Made by a program: the position numbers and the translations under genes. Below, piece by piece: positions 8,856 to 18,530 of a DNA stretch of 64,000 nucleotides. How positions within the stretch are numbered: position 1 is the first letter of the stretch; every line of letters begins with the position of its first letter. Under the pieces are notes generated by a model. The model was not told the origin of the DNA. It searched no databases and was given only the letters and a program-made list of their open reading frames with translations. This DNA comes from Acaryochloris sp. CCMEE 5410. Its GTDB lineage: Bacteria; Cyanobacteriota; Cyanobacteriia; Thermosynechococcales; Thermosynechococcaceae. The stretch covers positions 2,232,001 to 2,296,000 of the forward strand of contig NZ_AFEJ02000001.1 in assembly GCF_000238775.2 (NCBI RefSeq). Reading direction: 5' to 3'.

Positions 8856-11228
8856 TTGTCTGTTCCCTCTCCTCCTTCTCAGAATCAGTCTCCCCAGAAC
8901 AAGCGGCGTTTAAGGGGGCGCGTTCTCATTAGCGGGATTACCCTCCTGGTTGGTGTTGCGGCCTACTATAGCTATCGGACCGTTCGAGAATTATTGTTAG
9001 ATAACCTCAAGAATAATGTCCTACTTCAAGTCCAGCAGGGGAGCCAGGAGTTGAATCAATGGTTGGTGGCGCGTAAAACCGAAGCCGCCACCCTCGCCAA
9101 TACCCCTAGCCTGCGGACGATGGATTGGGGAACGGTGGGACCTTTTCTCAAACCAGAGAAACAGCGCCTCGAGCATTTTTACTATTTATCGATGATCTCT
9201 CCTGATGGGTCTTACTACAGCACCAAAGGAGGAAAAGCTATAGGGAAAAATCTTAAGGACCGTAAACATGTCCAACTTTCTTTGAAAGGGCAAACCTATA
9301 TGTCCGATCCGGTCATTTCTCGGACGGCTGAAGGAACGATTGTGGCGGTAACGACGCCCATTCAGGAATCGGCCCAACAGGATAGCCCTATCGTAGGTGT
9401 GTTAGCAGGGCTGATCGATATTGATCGGTTAGTGGAGGTGGTTCAAGGATTGGAGTATGGAACGGGTAGCTATGCGTTTGCCCTGAACTCCGAAGGCATG
9501 CCCATTGTCCATCCTGATCAGTCATTGATGAGTACGATTAATGATCAAAACCCCACCAGTTTATTGGATGCTAAGGATCAAAACTTAGCTGCGATCGCAC
9601 AGCGGATGGTGGCTCGTTCCCAAGGGATTGAACTCACTCGGATTAATAATCAGGCTGTATATATCGCCTACTTGCCCTTAACGGAAGCCGACTGGTCGAT
9701 CGCCTTAGTGATTCCCCAAGGCAATATCGAGTCTCAGCTACAACTCCTAGATCTAATTGCGATGGTGTTGGTCGGCTTAATCGTGGCCATGCTGATCTTG
9801 TTATGGCGGGTACAGACCTTTGAACGTATTCAACTCCAACGCACGGCTGATTTAGCTGCGGCTGCCAATCAAGCTAAAAGTGAGTTTCTCTCCAATATGA
9901 GCCATGAGTTAAGAACGCCCCTCAATGCCATTCTGGGATTTAGCCAGCTTTTGCAGCAAGACCCACAAATCCCTCCACACCAGCAAAAACAGCTCGACAT
10001 CATTAACCAAAGTGGCACTCACTTACTGGCGCTGATTAACGACATTTTGGAGATGTCGAAAATTGAGGCGGGATTTAGCACCTTAAAACAGATTCCGATT
10101 GAGTTGCGGGAGTTGCTGGACAGTGTAAAGGCGATGATGGAGCTCAAAGCAACCGCTAGGCAGCTCGGGTTCGAGTTTGTCTATAGTCCTGCCCTACCTC
10201 AATTTATTGAGGTCGATGCTGGGAAGGTGCGCCAAATTCTGATGAATCTCCTCAGTAATGCCATTAAGTTTACGCAAAAGGGCTATGTCTCCTTAACGGT
10301 GGATGCGATTTATCCCGCTTCAGACTCATCTAGCCCGATGCAATTGCGTTTTGCCGTTAAAGACACGGGGTTAGGGATTGCCTCCGAGGAAATTGAACAG
10401 CTTTTTACCCCCTTTGTGCAGACTGCTTCAGGACGAATAACGCAAATGGGAACGGGGTTAGGCTTGGCTCTGAGTCGCAAGTTTGCTCGGCTGATGAAGG
10501 GCGATATTACCGTCGAGAGTATTGTTGACCAAGGCAGTACGTTTACCTGTTGGATTGAAGTCCAACAAATTGGCAGTGCGGTCCCCTCCCAGGTTTTTCC
10601 ACAGATCAAAGGATTAGCCCCAGGTCAAGCTCCTGTCCGCATGTTGGTGGCAGAAGATCAGTGGGACAGTCGTGCCGTGCTAGCCCAACTGCTGCAATCC
10701 GTCGGCTTTGAAGTGGCTGAAGCTGCCAATGGTGAAGAAGCGGTGCGACTGGTTCAGTCTTGGCAACCCCATCTTGTGTGGATGGATATGAGAATGCCAG
10801 TTCTGGATGGCTTGGCTGCAACGCAACAGATTAAAGCCCGACCTCAGCCTCCGATTATTATTGCGCTGACCGCGAATGCGTTTGTTGAAGATCGGCAAGA
10901 AGCATTAAGGGTGGGCTGTGATGATTTTGTCGCTAAACCCTACCAAATTGAACAAATTTACGCCAAAATCGCAGAGCATTTAGGGGTCCAATACGAGGTT
11001 GTGACACCTGATCAGCCCAGTCATAGCAAAACTACCTCGCAAGAGATCAGCTTGCACTGTATGCCCGCGACGTGGCGAACGCAATTGCAGGAGGCGGCTC
11101 AATGTTTAGATCAACTGGGTGTCCATCAACTGTTGGAAGAGATCCCCGAGCAACATCTAGCCTTAAAAGTAAAGCTAGAACAGTTAGTTCAAGACTTTCG
11201 TTTCGATCTGATTTGTCAGCTGATTTAA
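8856..11228 (+). CDS. hybrid sensor histidine kinase with extracytoplasmic Cache domain and C-terminal receiver
   Basis: This is a 790-residue membrane sensor. A first transmembrane helix lies near residues 23-45 and a Cache-type periplasmic sensing region at about 50-290 (YYLSMISPDGSYYSTKGG and GVLAGLIDIDRL are typical). A second helix near 300-320 precedes a HisKA domain with the phospho-acceptor His350 in SHELRTPLNAILGFS. The HATPase_c domain shows the N box NLLSNAIKFT, G1 DTGLGIA and G2 GTGLGLALS. The receiver begins at about residue 595, with an acidic ED pair and Asp644 in MDMRMPVLDG. The tail after it has the helical form common in cyanobacterial hybrid kinases. The start is a TTG; I see no upstream in-frame ATG. 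The ligand and target are unknown. Confidence 0.92.
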   Translation: MSVPSPPSQNQSPQNKRRLRGRVLISGITLLVGVAAYYSYRTVRELLLDNLKNNVLLQVQQGSQELNQWLVARKTEAATLANTPSLRTMDWGTVGPFLKPEKQRLEHFYYLSMISPDGSYYSTKGGKAIGKNLKDRKHVQLSLKGQTYMSDPVISRTAEGTIVAVTTPIQESAQQDSPIVGVLAGLIDIDRLVEVVQGLEYGTGSYAFALNSEGMPIVHPDQSLMSTINDQNPTSLLDAKDQNLAAIAQRMVARSQGIELTRINNQAVYIAYLPLTEADWSIALVIPQGNIESQLQLLDLIAMVLVGLIVAMLILLWRVQTFERIQLQRTADLAAAANQAKSEFLSNMSHELRTPLNAILGFSQLLQQDPQIPPHQQKQLDIINQSGTHLLALINDILEMSKIEAGFSTLKQIPIELRELLDSVKAMMELKATARQLGFEFVYSPALPQFIEVDAGKVRQILMNLLSNAIKFTQKGYVSLTVDAIYPASDSSSPMQLRFAVKDTGLGIASEEIEQLFTPFVQTASGRITQMGTGLGLALSRKFARLMKGDITVESIVDQGSTFTCWIEVQQIGSAVPSQVFPQIKGLAPGQAPVRMLVAEDQWDSRAVLAQLLQSVGFEVAEAANGEEAVRLVQSWQPHLVWMDMRMPVLDGLAATQQIKARPQPPIIIALTANAFVEDRQEALRVGCDDFVAKPYQIEQIYAKIAEHLGVQYEVVTPDQPSHSKTTSQEISLHCMPATWRTQLQEAAQCLDQLGVHQLLEEIPEQHLALKVKLEQLVQDFRFDLICQLI

Positions 11229-11776
11229 AGGATTATTGGGGCTTCCATTCGTGGAGATTGCGCTTGAGAAATACACTAAAAATAGCGTTATTTGTAAGCC
11301 GGAAAAGCGACGTAAATCTTGCGATTACTGCAATGCCTGATTCTACGATACAGTTGTCGGAATTATTACCTCAAGAGAGGTGTGACTCCCGTTGGTAATA
11401 ACTTTTGAATAGAAATTTATCTCTAGGTTGCCAAGCGTATTGATCTGTGAAAAACGAGGTGGTCGGCCTGCCAAGTTGAGAAATCTTATCATGTTCCTCA
11501 CCCCCTCGATTTAGGGGACATAGATTTTACTATAAGCCTTTCTATCGAATGACTTCGACGGCTTGGACTCGTGGGAATAACATTGAATGTTGAGTCCTCT
11601 GGCTGCCATAATGATTTCAACCCGTCTCGTTTAGATCTACAATGCCTGAAGCCCTATAAGACCGAAACCTTAAATAGTTTTCGGTTAGGGATTAGTGACT
11701 ATGACAATTCAGATTTAATTACCGATTTCTCAAATCCAATCGATGATAAGAGAACAATTCTCTTGCGTTGAATGGA
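11229..11776 (+). other. 548-bp stretch without a convincing protein gene, ending in a hairpin-rich segment
   Basis: A 66-codon open frame beginning with GTG at 11571 has no ribosome site and no recognisable family, so I do not call it. The final 150 bases carry two hairpins: arms ACCGAAAC and GTTTTCGGT near 11659-11689, and arms AGAGAA and TTCTCT near 11749-11763. The terminator follows directly. That layout fits a small RNA or a long structured leader of the next gene. No known riboswitch or RNase P, tmRNA or SRP core was recognised. Confidence 0.4.
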
Positions 11777-11806
11777 ACGCCCCAGTTTATCTGAGGCGGG
11801 TTTTTT
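11777..11806 (+). terminator. Rho-independent terminator, or attenuator of the 35-residue gene
   Basis: The stem has arms CGCCCCAG and CTGAGGCG with one C:A mismatch and the loop TTTAT. After two further G it is followed by six T. It ends 45 bp before the ATG of the small membrane protein gene and has no obvious protein gene before it. Confidence 0.75.
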
Positions 11807-11851
11807 GTGTCTATTTAATTTCATTTTTCTCAATAAGACAAGGAGAGTTTT

Positions 11852-11959
11852 ATGCCTGTTTCAAAAGATGGAGTATTGGTGCTAGGTGCTGTAGTAGGGG
11901 CCGCTTCTCTGATTGCCTATGTGGTTTACAGCGTCATGGCGGCACAAGCCAGCTTTTAA
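11852..11959 (+). CDS. 35-residue single-helix membrane protein, unidentified
   Basis: The frame starts with ATG at 11852 behind a strong ribosome site, AGGAGAG, 4 bases from the start. It codes for MPVSKDGVLVLGAVVG, then AASLIAYVVYSVMAAQASF: a short polar N-terminus, one transmembrane helix of about 22 residues and a short tail. It is bounded by a terminator 45 bp upstream and by a perfect-stem terminator 18 bp downstream, so it forms its own transcription unit. The size and layout are those of photosystem, cytochrome b6f or NDH small subunits. I do not recognise it as any PsaI, PsaM, PsaX, PsbX, PsbY, Psb30, PetG, PetL, PetM or PetN sequence. A lineage-specific photosystem subunit is a possible reading, not an assignment. 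Confidence 0.75.
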   Translation: MPVSKDGVLVLGAVVGAASLIAYVVYSVMAAQASF

Positions 11960-11977
11960 CCGATTTAAGCGTTATGC

Positions 11978-12011
11978 CTCCCTTCAAGCCAGATCTTGAA
12001 GGGAGTTTTTT
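11978..12011 (+). terminator. Rho-independent terminator of the 35-residue gene
   Basis: A perfect 11-bp stem (CTCCCTTCAAG and CTTGAAGGGAG, 6-base loop) is followed by six T. It begins 18 bp after the stop codon of the small membrane protein gene. Confidence 0.93.
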
Positions 12012-12079
12012 CTGTTCGCCCTGCAAGGCGAGCAGAATATTCGAATTCAGATTGAAGGGGGGTTATGCAAGTCTGACGG

Positions 12080-12568
12080 TTAATCAGTGCCACCCCACGT
12101 CCATCGGGGGTTGCCTTGACGTAGACCACTCTTGATAATTTGGGTGGTGAAGCCATTAATGTCTCGCATCCCCGTCATATCTAAGATGACTTTGGCTTTG
12201 CCTTTGAACATCTGCAACCGAATAAATGAAAGGCCGGTATGCTCTTTCCCATCGATTTTGAACATGCCAGCGGTGCCTTCGCAGTTTTGATATTGGGGCT
12301 TGAGAGTGCCGATCCAGGTTGCGCTAAAGGGCTGTTTGGGGGCCAGGGTGATTTGGGTTGCGATCGCACTCAGACTCACCATGCCATCCGTTGCATATCC
12401 CCCCTCCTGGTAGGGTTGCCTCGTTTGGTAGGCAATAACTGATTTCGGACAGCCCTGCTCTGGGCCATTGACGGGATAGACTTTCAGCTCAATGGTTTCC
12501 GCTTTGGCAGCATGAGATACTGTCAGGCCAATGGGAAGTGCCAAAAGTAAGGATAAACATCGTTTCAT
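12080..12568 (-). CDS. exported protein of unknown function
   Basis: The 162-residue product begins with a clear Sec signal peptide (MKRCLSLLLALPIGLTVSHAAKA, cleavage likely after AKA at residue 23). The mature part of about 140 residues is beta-rich by eye. It contains two cysteines, in QGCPKSV and QNCEGTAG, that could form a disulfide in the periplasm. I recognise no family. The gene lies opposite the small membrane protein unit, with the stop 68 bp from the shared terminator. No neighbour suggests a role. Confidence 0.75.
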   Translation of the reverse strand: MKRCLSLLLALPIGLTVSHAAKAETIELKVYPVNGPEQGCPKSVIAYQTRQPYQEGGYATDGMVSLSAIATQITLAPKQPFSATWIGTLKPQYQNCEGTAGMFKIDGKEHTGLSFIRLQMFKGKAKVILDMTGMRDINGFTTQIIKSGLRQGNPRWTWGGTD

Positions 12569-12766
12569 CTTTAAACCTCAGATTTTGTATGCCATCAGGG
12601 GCATCTATTTCCATGCTGGTGGGGCCAACAGTAAACGACAAGGGTTTGCCATAGAACTTGACCCTTAACAGAGGACTTTGAAGCTCTCTGGATATGGCAG
12701 CCTGGGCACAAAATGCTGGTGAAAGTTGAGTCTATGTTTGTAATGGAGCGGGTTTTACTGCAGAAC

Positions 12767-13681
12767 TTACCAGTGAATGCCTGTTAATCTGTCTAGGCAG
12801 ATGAGAAAGAGCCTGGCATTGGGAATCGCAGCATAGCCGAAGGAGTACTTCCCTTTCCCAGACCACCAACTGGCATCTTTATGCTTGAACTGGAAGATGC
12901 CACCTCCAAGGCGAATATCTTTCATATCAGCCACTTCGACTCTATGGGGACCGTCTTTTTCGACAAACTCCATAAAGCCAGGTCCAATTCGAACCATGCG
13001 TAAGGTCTTGCCGATGGGAAACTCGATATACCCTAGTTGGTTGAGCTGTTCATTGATGACAGGCAAAAGATAGGTGCTCCATCGCCCTTCTGCCGCCTGG
13101 GCAAAGTGGTACAAATTATCTGCGGGTGGGGTTCCCTTTTGACTCCGGTAAGCGCCTTTGATCCTAAACTCTGGGCCTGAAAGCCGGGACCACCAATAGT
13201 TGAAGGTTGTGCCGGTATAGACGCCGTTGTAGTAATTCCGGGTTTGTTGAGTAAAGAGATTCTGACCCTCCTTAAACAGAAAAATTTGGGTTTTGGGTGG
13301 GGCAGAACGATTCCCTTTGAGACTGTAAAGGGCAATCCCATGCTCGCCCACATAAGAGCATTGGTAGAAATATTGGGTGACTAAGAAACCCGTGATAGCG
13401 GCGATGACTGTACAGATCAGCGCACAAATCAGGACAGGAATTTCTGCCAAAAATGCAATAACGCAGCCCCCCACCGCTCCTCCAGCAGCCCAAAACATAC
13501 AGTTTTTGATTCGCTCTTGCGCTTGGGTAGCCTGTTTCGAACGAGATAAGGAGCTATCTGCAGAAAGAATCTCACCTATTTCGGGTGGAGGTGGCGCGAA
13601 AAACTCCATATCTGGAATAATTGGACTCCCCACATGGCGAACGACGTTTTCAGATGGCGTCCAGTTCGCTTCACCATTCAT
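12767..13681 (-). CDS. membrane protein of unknown function with two central helices
   Basis: The 304-residue protein has a polar N-terminus of about 60 residues with a short run of prolines (FAPPPPE). Two adjacent transmembrane helices follow (about residues 62-82 and 86-108, rich in Ala, Gly, Ile and Cys). A C-terminal cytoplasmic domain of about 190 residues looks like a membrane-proximal beta-sandwich (YVGEHGIALYSLKGN, LRMVRIGPGFMEF, ARLFLICLDRLTG). The pattern of repeated short strands ending in a hydrophobic RLFL segment resembles DUF6585-type proteins, but I hold that lightly. The gene stands alone on its strand. Confidence 0.65.
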   Translation of the reverse strand: MNGEANWTPSENVVRHVGSPIIPDMEFFAPPPPEIGEILSADSSLSRSKQATQAQERIKNCMFWAAGGAVGGCVIAFLAEIPVLICALICTVIAAITGFLVTQYFYQCSYVGEHGIALYSLKGNRSAPPKTQIFLFKEGQNLFTQQTRNYYNGVYTGTTFNYWWSRLSGPEFRIKGAYRSQKGTPPADNLYHFAQAAEGRWSTYLLPVINEQLNQLGYIEFPIGKTLRMVRIGPGFMEFVEKDGPHRVEVADMKDIRLGGGIFQFKHKDASWWSGKGKYSFGYAAIPNARLFLICLDRLTGIHW

Positions 13682-13923
13682 ACCCTTAATACCTCTAAAT
13701 CACTACTTCCCCCATAGAATTTCTAATGCGAAAGATGTGTAAGCCTGAGGGAGTCAAACCACAGCATCTTTAAGCCAAAAGCATAAGCCAATTTGAAGTC
13801 AGGCTCAAGAATATACCGTCTGTAATGCAATTGGGCATTGGAACAAGCGCTGTGCCAAGAATATGCTTTTGGTAAAGCGTCAAAGTAGAAGGAAAAAGGG
13901 CTGCCCAGGCTCTCACTGATTAG

Positions 13924-14406
13924 CTATTCGTAGCTGTCGAATTCATAGGGAGGTTGCAAATCATCGTATATCTTCAAATAAAAATCAAAGAGTTCTTGGA
14001 ACGATTGAACTACAACAACTTCCTCTTCTTCATGGCCTAAGATAAACCAGCGATTGGGGTCAGAGGGATGAAAGAGAATATCATCACCAAGATTGCTATC
14101 GAAGAACGGGACACATTCAACGGCTTGCGCCTGCGTTAACACATTGGGGCTATTGTCCCAAAACCAGCAATCTGACAATCTCTCACGAACTTCACTCAGG
14201 AAGATGTCTACAATTCTCTGTGGGGAAAAAATTTGTATGCTTAGATTGGTTATTCCTGGCCCGAGGGTAGTGACGAATTGACGATAATCTTCTGGAAATA
14301 AAAATCCTAGATGGTCTTCTACTGCTGATAGAGCTTGAATCGAGAGGGGGCGTAGGGGTGGATTGGTCACACGAAACGATATGCCTTGAAATTTAACGCT
14401 GTCCAT
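13924..14406 (-). CDS. SMI1/KNR4 family protein
   Basis: The 160-residue protein has the SMI1/KNR4 (SUKH) fold signature. Motifs are LSIQALSAVEDHLGFLFPEDYRQFV near the start, a central decorated GPGITN, and a later FFDSNLGDDILFHPSDPNRWFILGHE. SUKH proteins often act as immunity proteins for secreted nuclease or deaminase toxins, but many stand alone and have other roles. No toxin gene is adjacent here. A TTG further upstream (14425) would add seven residues. The ATG is preferred because it begins just before the conserved part. It is divergent from the ABC exporter gene. Confidence 0.75.
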   Translation of the reverse strand: MDSVKFQGISFRVTNPPLRPLSIQALSAVEDHLGFLFPEDYRQFVTTLGPGITNLSIQIFSPQRIVDIFLSEVRERLSDCWFWDNSPNVLTQAQAVECVPFFDSNLGDDILFHPSDPNRWFILGHEEEEVVVVQSFQELFDFYLKIYDDLQPPYEFDSYE

Positions 14407-14647
14407 TCTGTCTAAACTAGCTAGCAAGGTCCTTCAAAAGTAACCGCAAAACTACTTTTTATCAATTACGCAAGCGCTTACACCAAGCGATTACTGAAAA
14501 CTCAGAACTTCTAATTTTGTGTCGGACTGAATCCTACCTATACTTCAGCCTTGATGCGAGGAATCTGGAATAACTCGCCCTAGGAGAGCAGCAAAGCAGT
14601 ACGCTGAAAAGGCATCTCAGCAATGACTGCTGTTTCCCAATTGACCT

Positions 14648-16444
14648 ATGACAAGACATTCTTCTGGCTCCAAGCCCCTGCATCCCCTGACTCGTCTGCT
14701 CAAGTATGGCCGAGTTTATCGCTCCCAAATTTGGTCTGCAGCAGCCTGCTCAATCCTCAACAAAATTTTTGACCTGGCTCCACCGGTGTTGATCGGGGCT
14801 GCCGTGGATATTGTGGTCAAGCGTCAGGACTCTCTGATTGCGGCGCTAGGAATTACCGATGTCTTTCAGCAGTTGGTGGCCTTGTCGGTGATTTCCGCCA
14901 TTATTTGGGGACTGGAGTCTGTCTTTGAATATGCCTATGCCCGCCTGTGGCGGAACCTAGCCCAGACCATGCAGCATGACCTGCGCTTAGATGCCTATCA
15001 GCATTTGCAGAATCTGGAGCTGGCCTATTTTGAGGACCGCAGTACCGGGGAATTGATGTCTATCCTCAACGATGACATTAACCAGCTAGAACGGTTCTTG
15101 GATGGTGGGGCCAATGATATTCTCCAGGTGATCACTACGGTGGTGATTATTAGCAGCGCCTTTTTTATCCTGGCGCCTACGGTGGGGTGGATGGCGATGC
15201 TGCCAATCCCCTTCATTATTTGGGGGGCCGTAGCATTTCAAAAAAAGCTGGCTCCCTTCTATTCCACCGTGCGAGAAAAGGTCAGCTTTCTCAATGGTCG
15301 TCTAGCTAATAACCTCAGCGGCATGGTGACGATTAAGAGTTTTACAGCAGAGGAATTTGAAGCCCAACAGGTGCGAACCGATAGCGACGCCTATCGCCAG
15401 AGTAATAGTCGGGCCATTGCCTTGAGTGCAGCGTTTATTCCGCTGATTCGGATTTTGATTTTGCTGGCGTTTATGGCAATTATGCTGTTTGGAGGCATGG
15501 AAGTGATGGCCAATCGCCTTGAAGTGGGGACCTACAGCGTCTTAGTGTTTCTCACCCAGCGTCTGCTCTGGCCCCTGACTCGGTTGGGAGAAACCCTCGA
15601 TCAATACCAGCGCGCCATGGCATCGATTCAGCGGGTGATGGCGTTACTAGATACGCCGATCCAAATCCATCCAGGGCACCTGAATTTGCCCGTCCATCAG
15701 GTAAAAGGAGAAGTGCAGTTTAAGGATGTGTCTTTTGAGTACTATCCGGGGCTACCGATTATCCATAATGTTTCCCTGACGATTCCAGCAGGACAGACCA
15801 TTGCCATCGTCGGTTCCACCGGATCTGGCAAAAGTACCTTGGTGAAGCTGCTGCTGCGATTTTATGAAGCCCATACGGGGGATATCACCCTAGATGGTGT
15901 TGGCATTGAGACCTTACAGCTTAAGGATTTGCGCCAAGCCATTGGTCTAGTGAGCCAGGATGTGTTTCTGTTCCACGGCACGGTTTACGAAAATATTGCC
16001 TACGGTCAACCCCAGATCGATCAGGCCCAGGTAGAAAAAGCAGCGAAAAATGCAGAGGCCCATGAATTTATTTCCCAACTGCCTCAGGGCTATCACACCA
16101 TTGTGGGGGAACGGGGGCAGAAGCTGTCGGGAGGGCAACGGCAACGACTGGCTATTGCCCGCACGCTTCTCAAAGATCCGCCCATTTTGATTCTGGATGA
16201 AGCCACCTCCGCTGTCGATAACGAAACGGAAGCAGCAATTCAGCGCTCTTTAGATCGCATTACGGTGGATCGGACGACAATAGCCATTGCCCATCGCTTA
16301 TCCACCATCCGCCATGCCGACTGTATCTATGTGATGGAGCAAGGCCGGATCGTAGAGCAAGGTAAACATGAAGAGCTGCTGGTTCATAACGGTGTCTATG
16401 CCCAGCTCTGGCGTGTGCAAACCGGACAGCGAGTGGAGGTGTAG
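14648..16444 (+). CDS. ABC exporter half-transporter (permease fused to ATPase)
   Basis: The 598-residue protein has six transmembrane helices in its first 330 residues and a nucleotide-binding domain in the rest. The Walker [10 protein letters not shown] lies near residue 390, the Q-loop [10 protein letters not shown] near 436, the signature [13 protein letters not shown] near 491, Walker [13 protein letters not shown] near 513 and the H-loop AIAHRLSTI near 546. It belongs to the MsbA/MDR type that works as a homodimer and exports lipids, drugs or peptides. The substrate is unknown. No accessory gene is nearby, and the next gene is convergent with 18 bp between the stops. The ATG at 14648 gives a normal N-terminus. 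Confidence 0.93.
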   Translation: MTRHSSGSKPLHPLTRLLKYGRVYRSQIWSAAACSILNKIFDLAPPVLIGAAVDIVVKRQDSLIAALGITDVFQQLVALSVISAIIWGLESVFEYAYARLWRNLAQTMQHDLRLDAYQHLQNLELAYFEDRSTGELMSILNDDINQLERFLDGGANDILQVITTVVIISSAFFILAPTVGWMAMLPIPFIIWGAVAFQKKLAPFYSTVREKVSFLNGRLANNLSGMVTIKSFTAEEFEAQQVRTDSDAYRQSNSRAIALSAAFIPLIRILILLAFMAIMLFGGMEVMANRLEVGTYSVLVFLTQRLLWPLTRLGETLDQYQRAMASIQRVMALLDTPIQIHPGHLNLPVHQVKGEVQFKDVSFEYYPGLPIIHNVSLTIPAGQTIAIVGSTGSGKSTLVKLLLRFYEAHTGDITLDGVGIETLQLKDLRQAIGLVSQDVFLFHGTVYENIAYGQPQIDQAQVEKAAKNAEAHEFISQLPQGYHTIVGERGQKLSGGQRQRLAIARTLLKDPPILILDEATSAVDNETEAAIQRSLDRITVDRTTIAIAHRLSTIRHADCIYVMEQGRIVEQGKHEELLVHNGVYAQLWRVQTGQRVEV

Positions 16445-16462
16445 CCTCTGCCCGACCTGTGT

Positions 16463-17191
16463 TTAGGCATCTACTTTGCCTGGACACTCGCTGATGTCGC
16501 GCAAACAAACCACAGAAGCCTGTTGTCCTTCCCACTGAGCGTCTGCGACGGTGATTTCGGCAATGCCGTAGGTATTATTCAATCTAAGAATTTCGATTTG
16601 AGCCAGATGCTTTTCAACGATAGGAATGCCAAGATGGTGTCCCATCAGCTCAGTATGGGACTTGTTGAACATATGGATCGCAGCAGGATTCGCAAACTGG
16701 ATGATACCTTCTTGATCAATCACTAAAAGGCCATCTTGGACATGGGTAATAATGGTTTTAAACTGGTCATGAAGTTTTTGAATTTCTATTTTTTGCCGTC
16801 TTAAGTTGATATGGGTATTCACTCGCATTAAGACTTCCTGCTCTTGAAAAGGCTTCATGACATAATCTACAGAGCCTCTTTCAAAAGCCTTAACCATATG
16901 CTTTTCATCATGGCTGGCGGTTAAGAATAAGATAGGGATATCTTGAAAATTTGAGTTTGATTTTATCCGCTCACATAGTTCAAAGCCATCCATCTCTGGC
17001 ATAAATAAATCTAAAAGAATAAGATCCGGTTGCTTCGCATTTAAACGTTTTAAGGCATCCTGACCACTGAGTGCACAGGTTACCCAATAGCCATGGTTTT
17101 CTAATAGCGTGGCTAAGGTTTGAACCGTCTGAATTTGGTCATCAACGATTAAAACCGCAGGCTGAGACGACGGTAGTGAAGACTTCTCCAT
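16463..17191 (-). CDS. response regulator with receiver and PAS domains
   Basis: The 242-residue protein starts with a receiver domain: acidic pocket D17-D18, phospho-acceptor Asp61 in LILLDLFMPEMDG, the conserved Thr in FLTAS and Lys in VMKPF. A linker helix leads to a PAS domain (FKTIITHVQDGLLVIDQEGIIQFANPAAIHMF), which ends with VCLRDISE. No kinase or DNA-binding domain follows, so it probably modulates partners by contact or is the front part of a pathway encoded elsewhere. A GTG 30 bases upstream (17219-17221) is another possible start. The ATG is preferred because the receiver begins soon after it. No kinase gene is adjacent. Confidence 0.88.
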   Translation of the reverse strand: MEKSSLPSSQPAVLIVDDQIQTVQTLATLLENHGYWVTCALSGQDALKRLNAKQPDLILLDLFMPEMDGFELCERIKSNSNFQDIPILFLTASHDEKHMVKAFERGSVDYVMKPFQEQEVLMRVNTHINLRRQKIEIQKLHDQFKTIITHVQDGLLVIDQEGIIQFANPAAIHMFNKSHTELMGHHLGIPIVEKHLAQIEILRLNNTYGIAEITVADAQWEGQQASVVCLRDISECPGKVDA

Positions 17192-17507
17192 GAATTTTAA
17201 AGCATCACCACAACTAAACACCGTTGTTTATTATTGTTAGTCTACGATGGCTGTTTGGATTGAGGGGCTTTTTCTCAATCAATTGTTGCAAATTTTTCTC
17301 TTTGTGATTGGAGGATATTCTGTTAGGTCACAACTTAAAGCATTTGATATTCAAATTGATACAGGATGCTGGCTATGTTTAAGAGCTAAATACCTAAAAA
17401 ATATGCAGATTATTCCTAATCGGATCTAAAAAGTAGTTTAAATATAGGGTGAGGTCTATTATTGGTAAATAACGCTTTCTATGAGGAATGAAAGGCATGG
17501 CTATTCG
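17192..17507. other. 316-bp AT-rich stretch without a convincing gene
   Basis: This separates the REC-PAS gene from the GNAT gene, both on the minus strand. A 60-codon plus-strand frame (17247-17429) has no clear ribosome site and no family resemblance, so it is not called. Nothing else stands out. Confidence 0.5.
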
Positions 17508-18017
17508 CTAGGACTGATGCTGATTGTCGCTGATAAGCTTGCTAAAATCAGCAGATATCCACTGCCAAAAACAGCGATTTCCTTCCTGCTTGATCATTCC
17601 TGCCCCTAATCGATGATAAAACTGGAGACCTCGATGGTTGCGGGCATCGGCTGTCCAGCCAATATGGGTACAGTTATGGCTAGCGGCAATTTGAGCTAAC
17701 TGCTGCATAAGTGCGGCACCTGCGCCCTGACTGCGATAATCAGCATTAACGTACAAGTCATCTAACCAAATGCTGGGTTGACCTGCAAAGGATGAATATC
17801 GAAAGCCATACAGAGCAAAACCAACCGGCTGGCCTAGTTGTTCTGCGAATAGCACGTAGGCAAAAGGGGTGGGACCAAATAGGGTAGCTCGAATTTTGGC
17901 TTCTGACGTTTGTAGGGTGCCACGGTAAGCGCCAACACTGCGATCAAATTCAGCTTTATGCTGAATGAACTGATAAATCAGGCTAATGTCTGCTGATGTT
18001 GCCGGGCGAATGCGCAT
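17508..18017 (-). CDS. GNAT family N-acetyltransferase
   Basis: The 169-residue protein carries the GNAT fold. The start IRPATSADISLIYQFI gives strand 1, LGQPVGFALYGFRYSSF gives motif D, SIWLDDLYVNADYRSQGAGAAL gives the acetyl-CoA-binding motif A (R-S-Q-G-A-G-A), and NHRGLQFYHRLGA gives motif B. This layout is that of small-molecule N-acetyltransferases such as diamine acetyltransferases. The substrate is unknown. It stands alone. Confidence 0.88.
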   Translation of the reverse strand: MRIRPATSADISLIYQFIQHKAEFDRSVGAYRGTLQTSEAKIRATLFGPTPFAYVLFAEQLGQPVGFALYGFRYSSFAGQPSIWLDDLYVNADYRSQGAGAALMQQLAQIAASHNCTHIGWTADARNHRGLQFYHRLGAGMIKQEGNRCFWQWISADFSKLISDNQHQS

Positions 18018-18530
18018 TTTAGCTGGTAGAGAAGACTCCTTTAATTTTAGTCATGGTAACGCCTGTGCCTTATTCCGATACAGTCAGTGGTCTACCATTC
18101 ACTGTGTTTATCTCGGCATGATTTTCCTGGTTTTCCGTCAAGGCAATGGAGCGTTGATAAGTCTGCTCACTGCAGCTTTTTCTTGTTGTGTTTCCTGGGT
18201 AAAAAATTGAAGATAACGAGTGGAATAGTAGCTATGACCTCATGGTCAAGGTCTCTACTGAATTCAATAATGGGTCCTGAAGGCTGTCGGTTAAAATAAT
18301 TTTTTATAGCTTGAATTAAAATGCTATGGAAATAAAAAAGAGGCGATAGTTCTATCTGTTTGCATTGTTAATTTATAAGTATCTCTTGGAGTAATTTAAA
18401 ACGATCTCTTAGGATTCAAGAGGTATAAATAAAGTTTCTAGCACGGCAGAGTAATATCTCATGCTAACGACATTGGAATCAATATTTTTATAGCCAGTCG
18501 ATAACGTTAAAGCATTTGGGGGAGAGTCAG
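18018..18530. other. 513-bp intergenic stretch
   Basis: No protein gene, RNA gene or strong hairpin was recognised. It must hold the promoter of the GNAT gene (minus) and that of the PEP-CTERM gene (plus). The latter has a good ribosome site, GGGGGAG, 6 bases before its ATG at 18531. Confidence 0.5.

Noticed and set aside
11571-11771. 66-codon GTG frame before the terminator
   Set aside because: It has no ribosome site, no recognisable family, and the region has hairpins that suggest RNA.
12569-12766. Minus-strand open stretch of about 60 codons reading toward the exported-protein gene
   Set aside because: It reads in a different frame from the real gene, has no good start and no family.
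17247-17429. 60-codon plus-strand frame
   Set aside because: It has no ribosome site, no family and odd residue use, and lies in an AT-rich gap.
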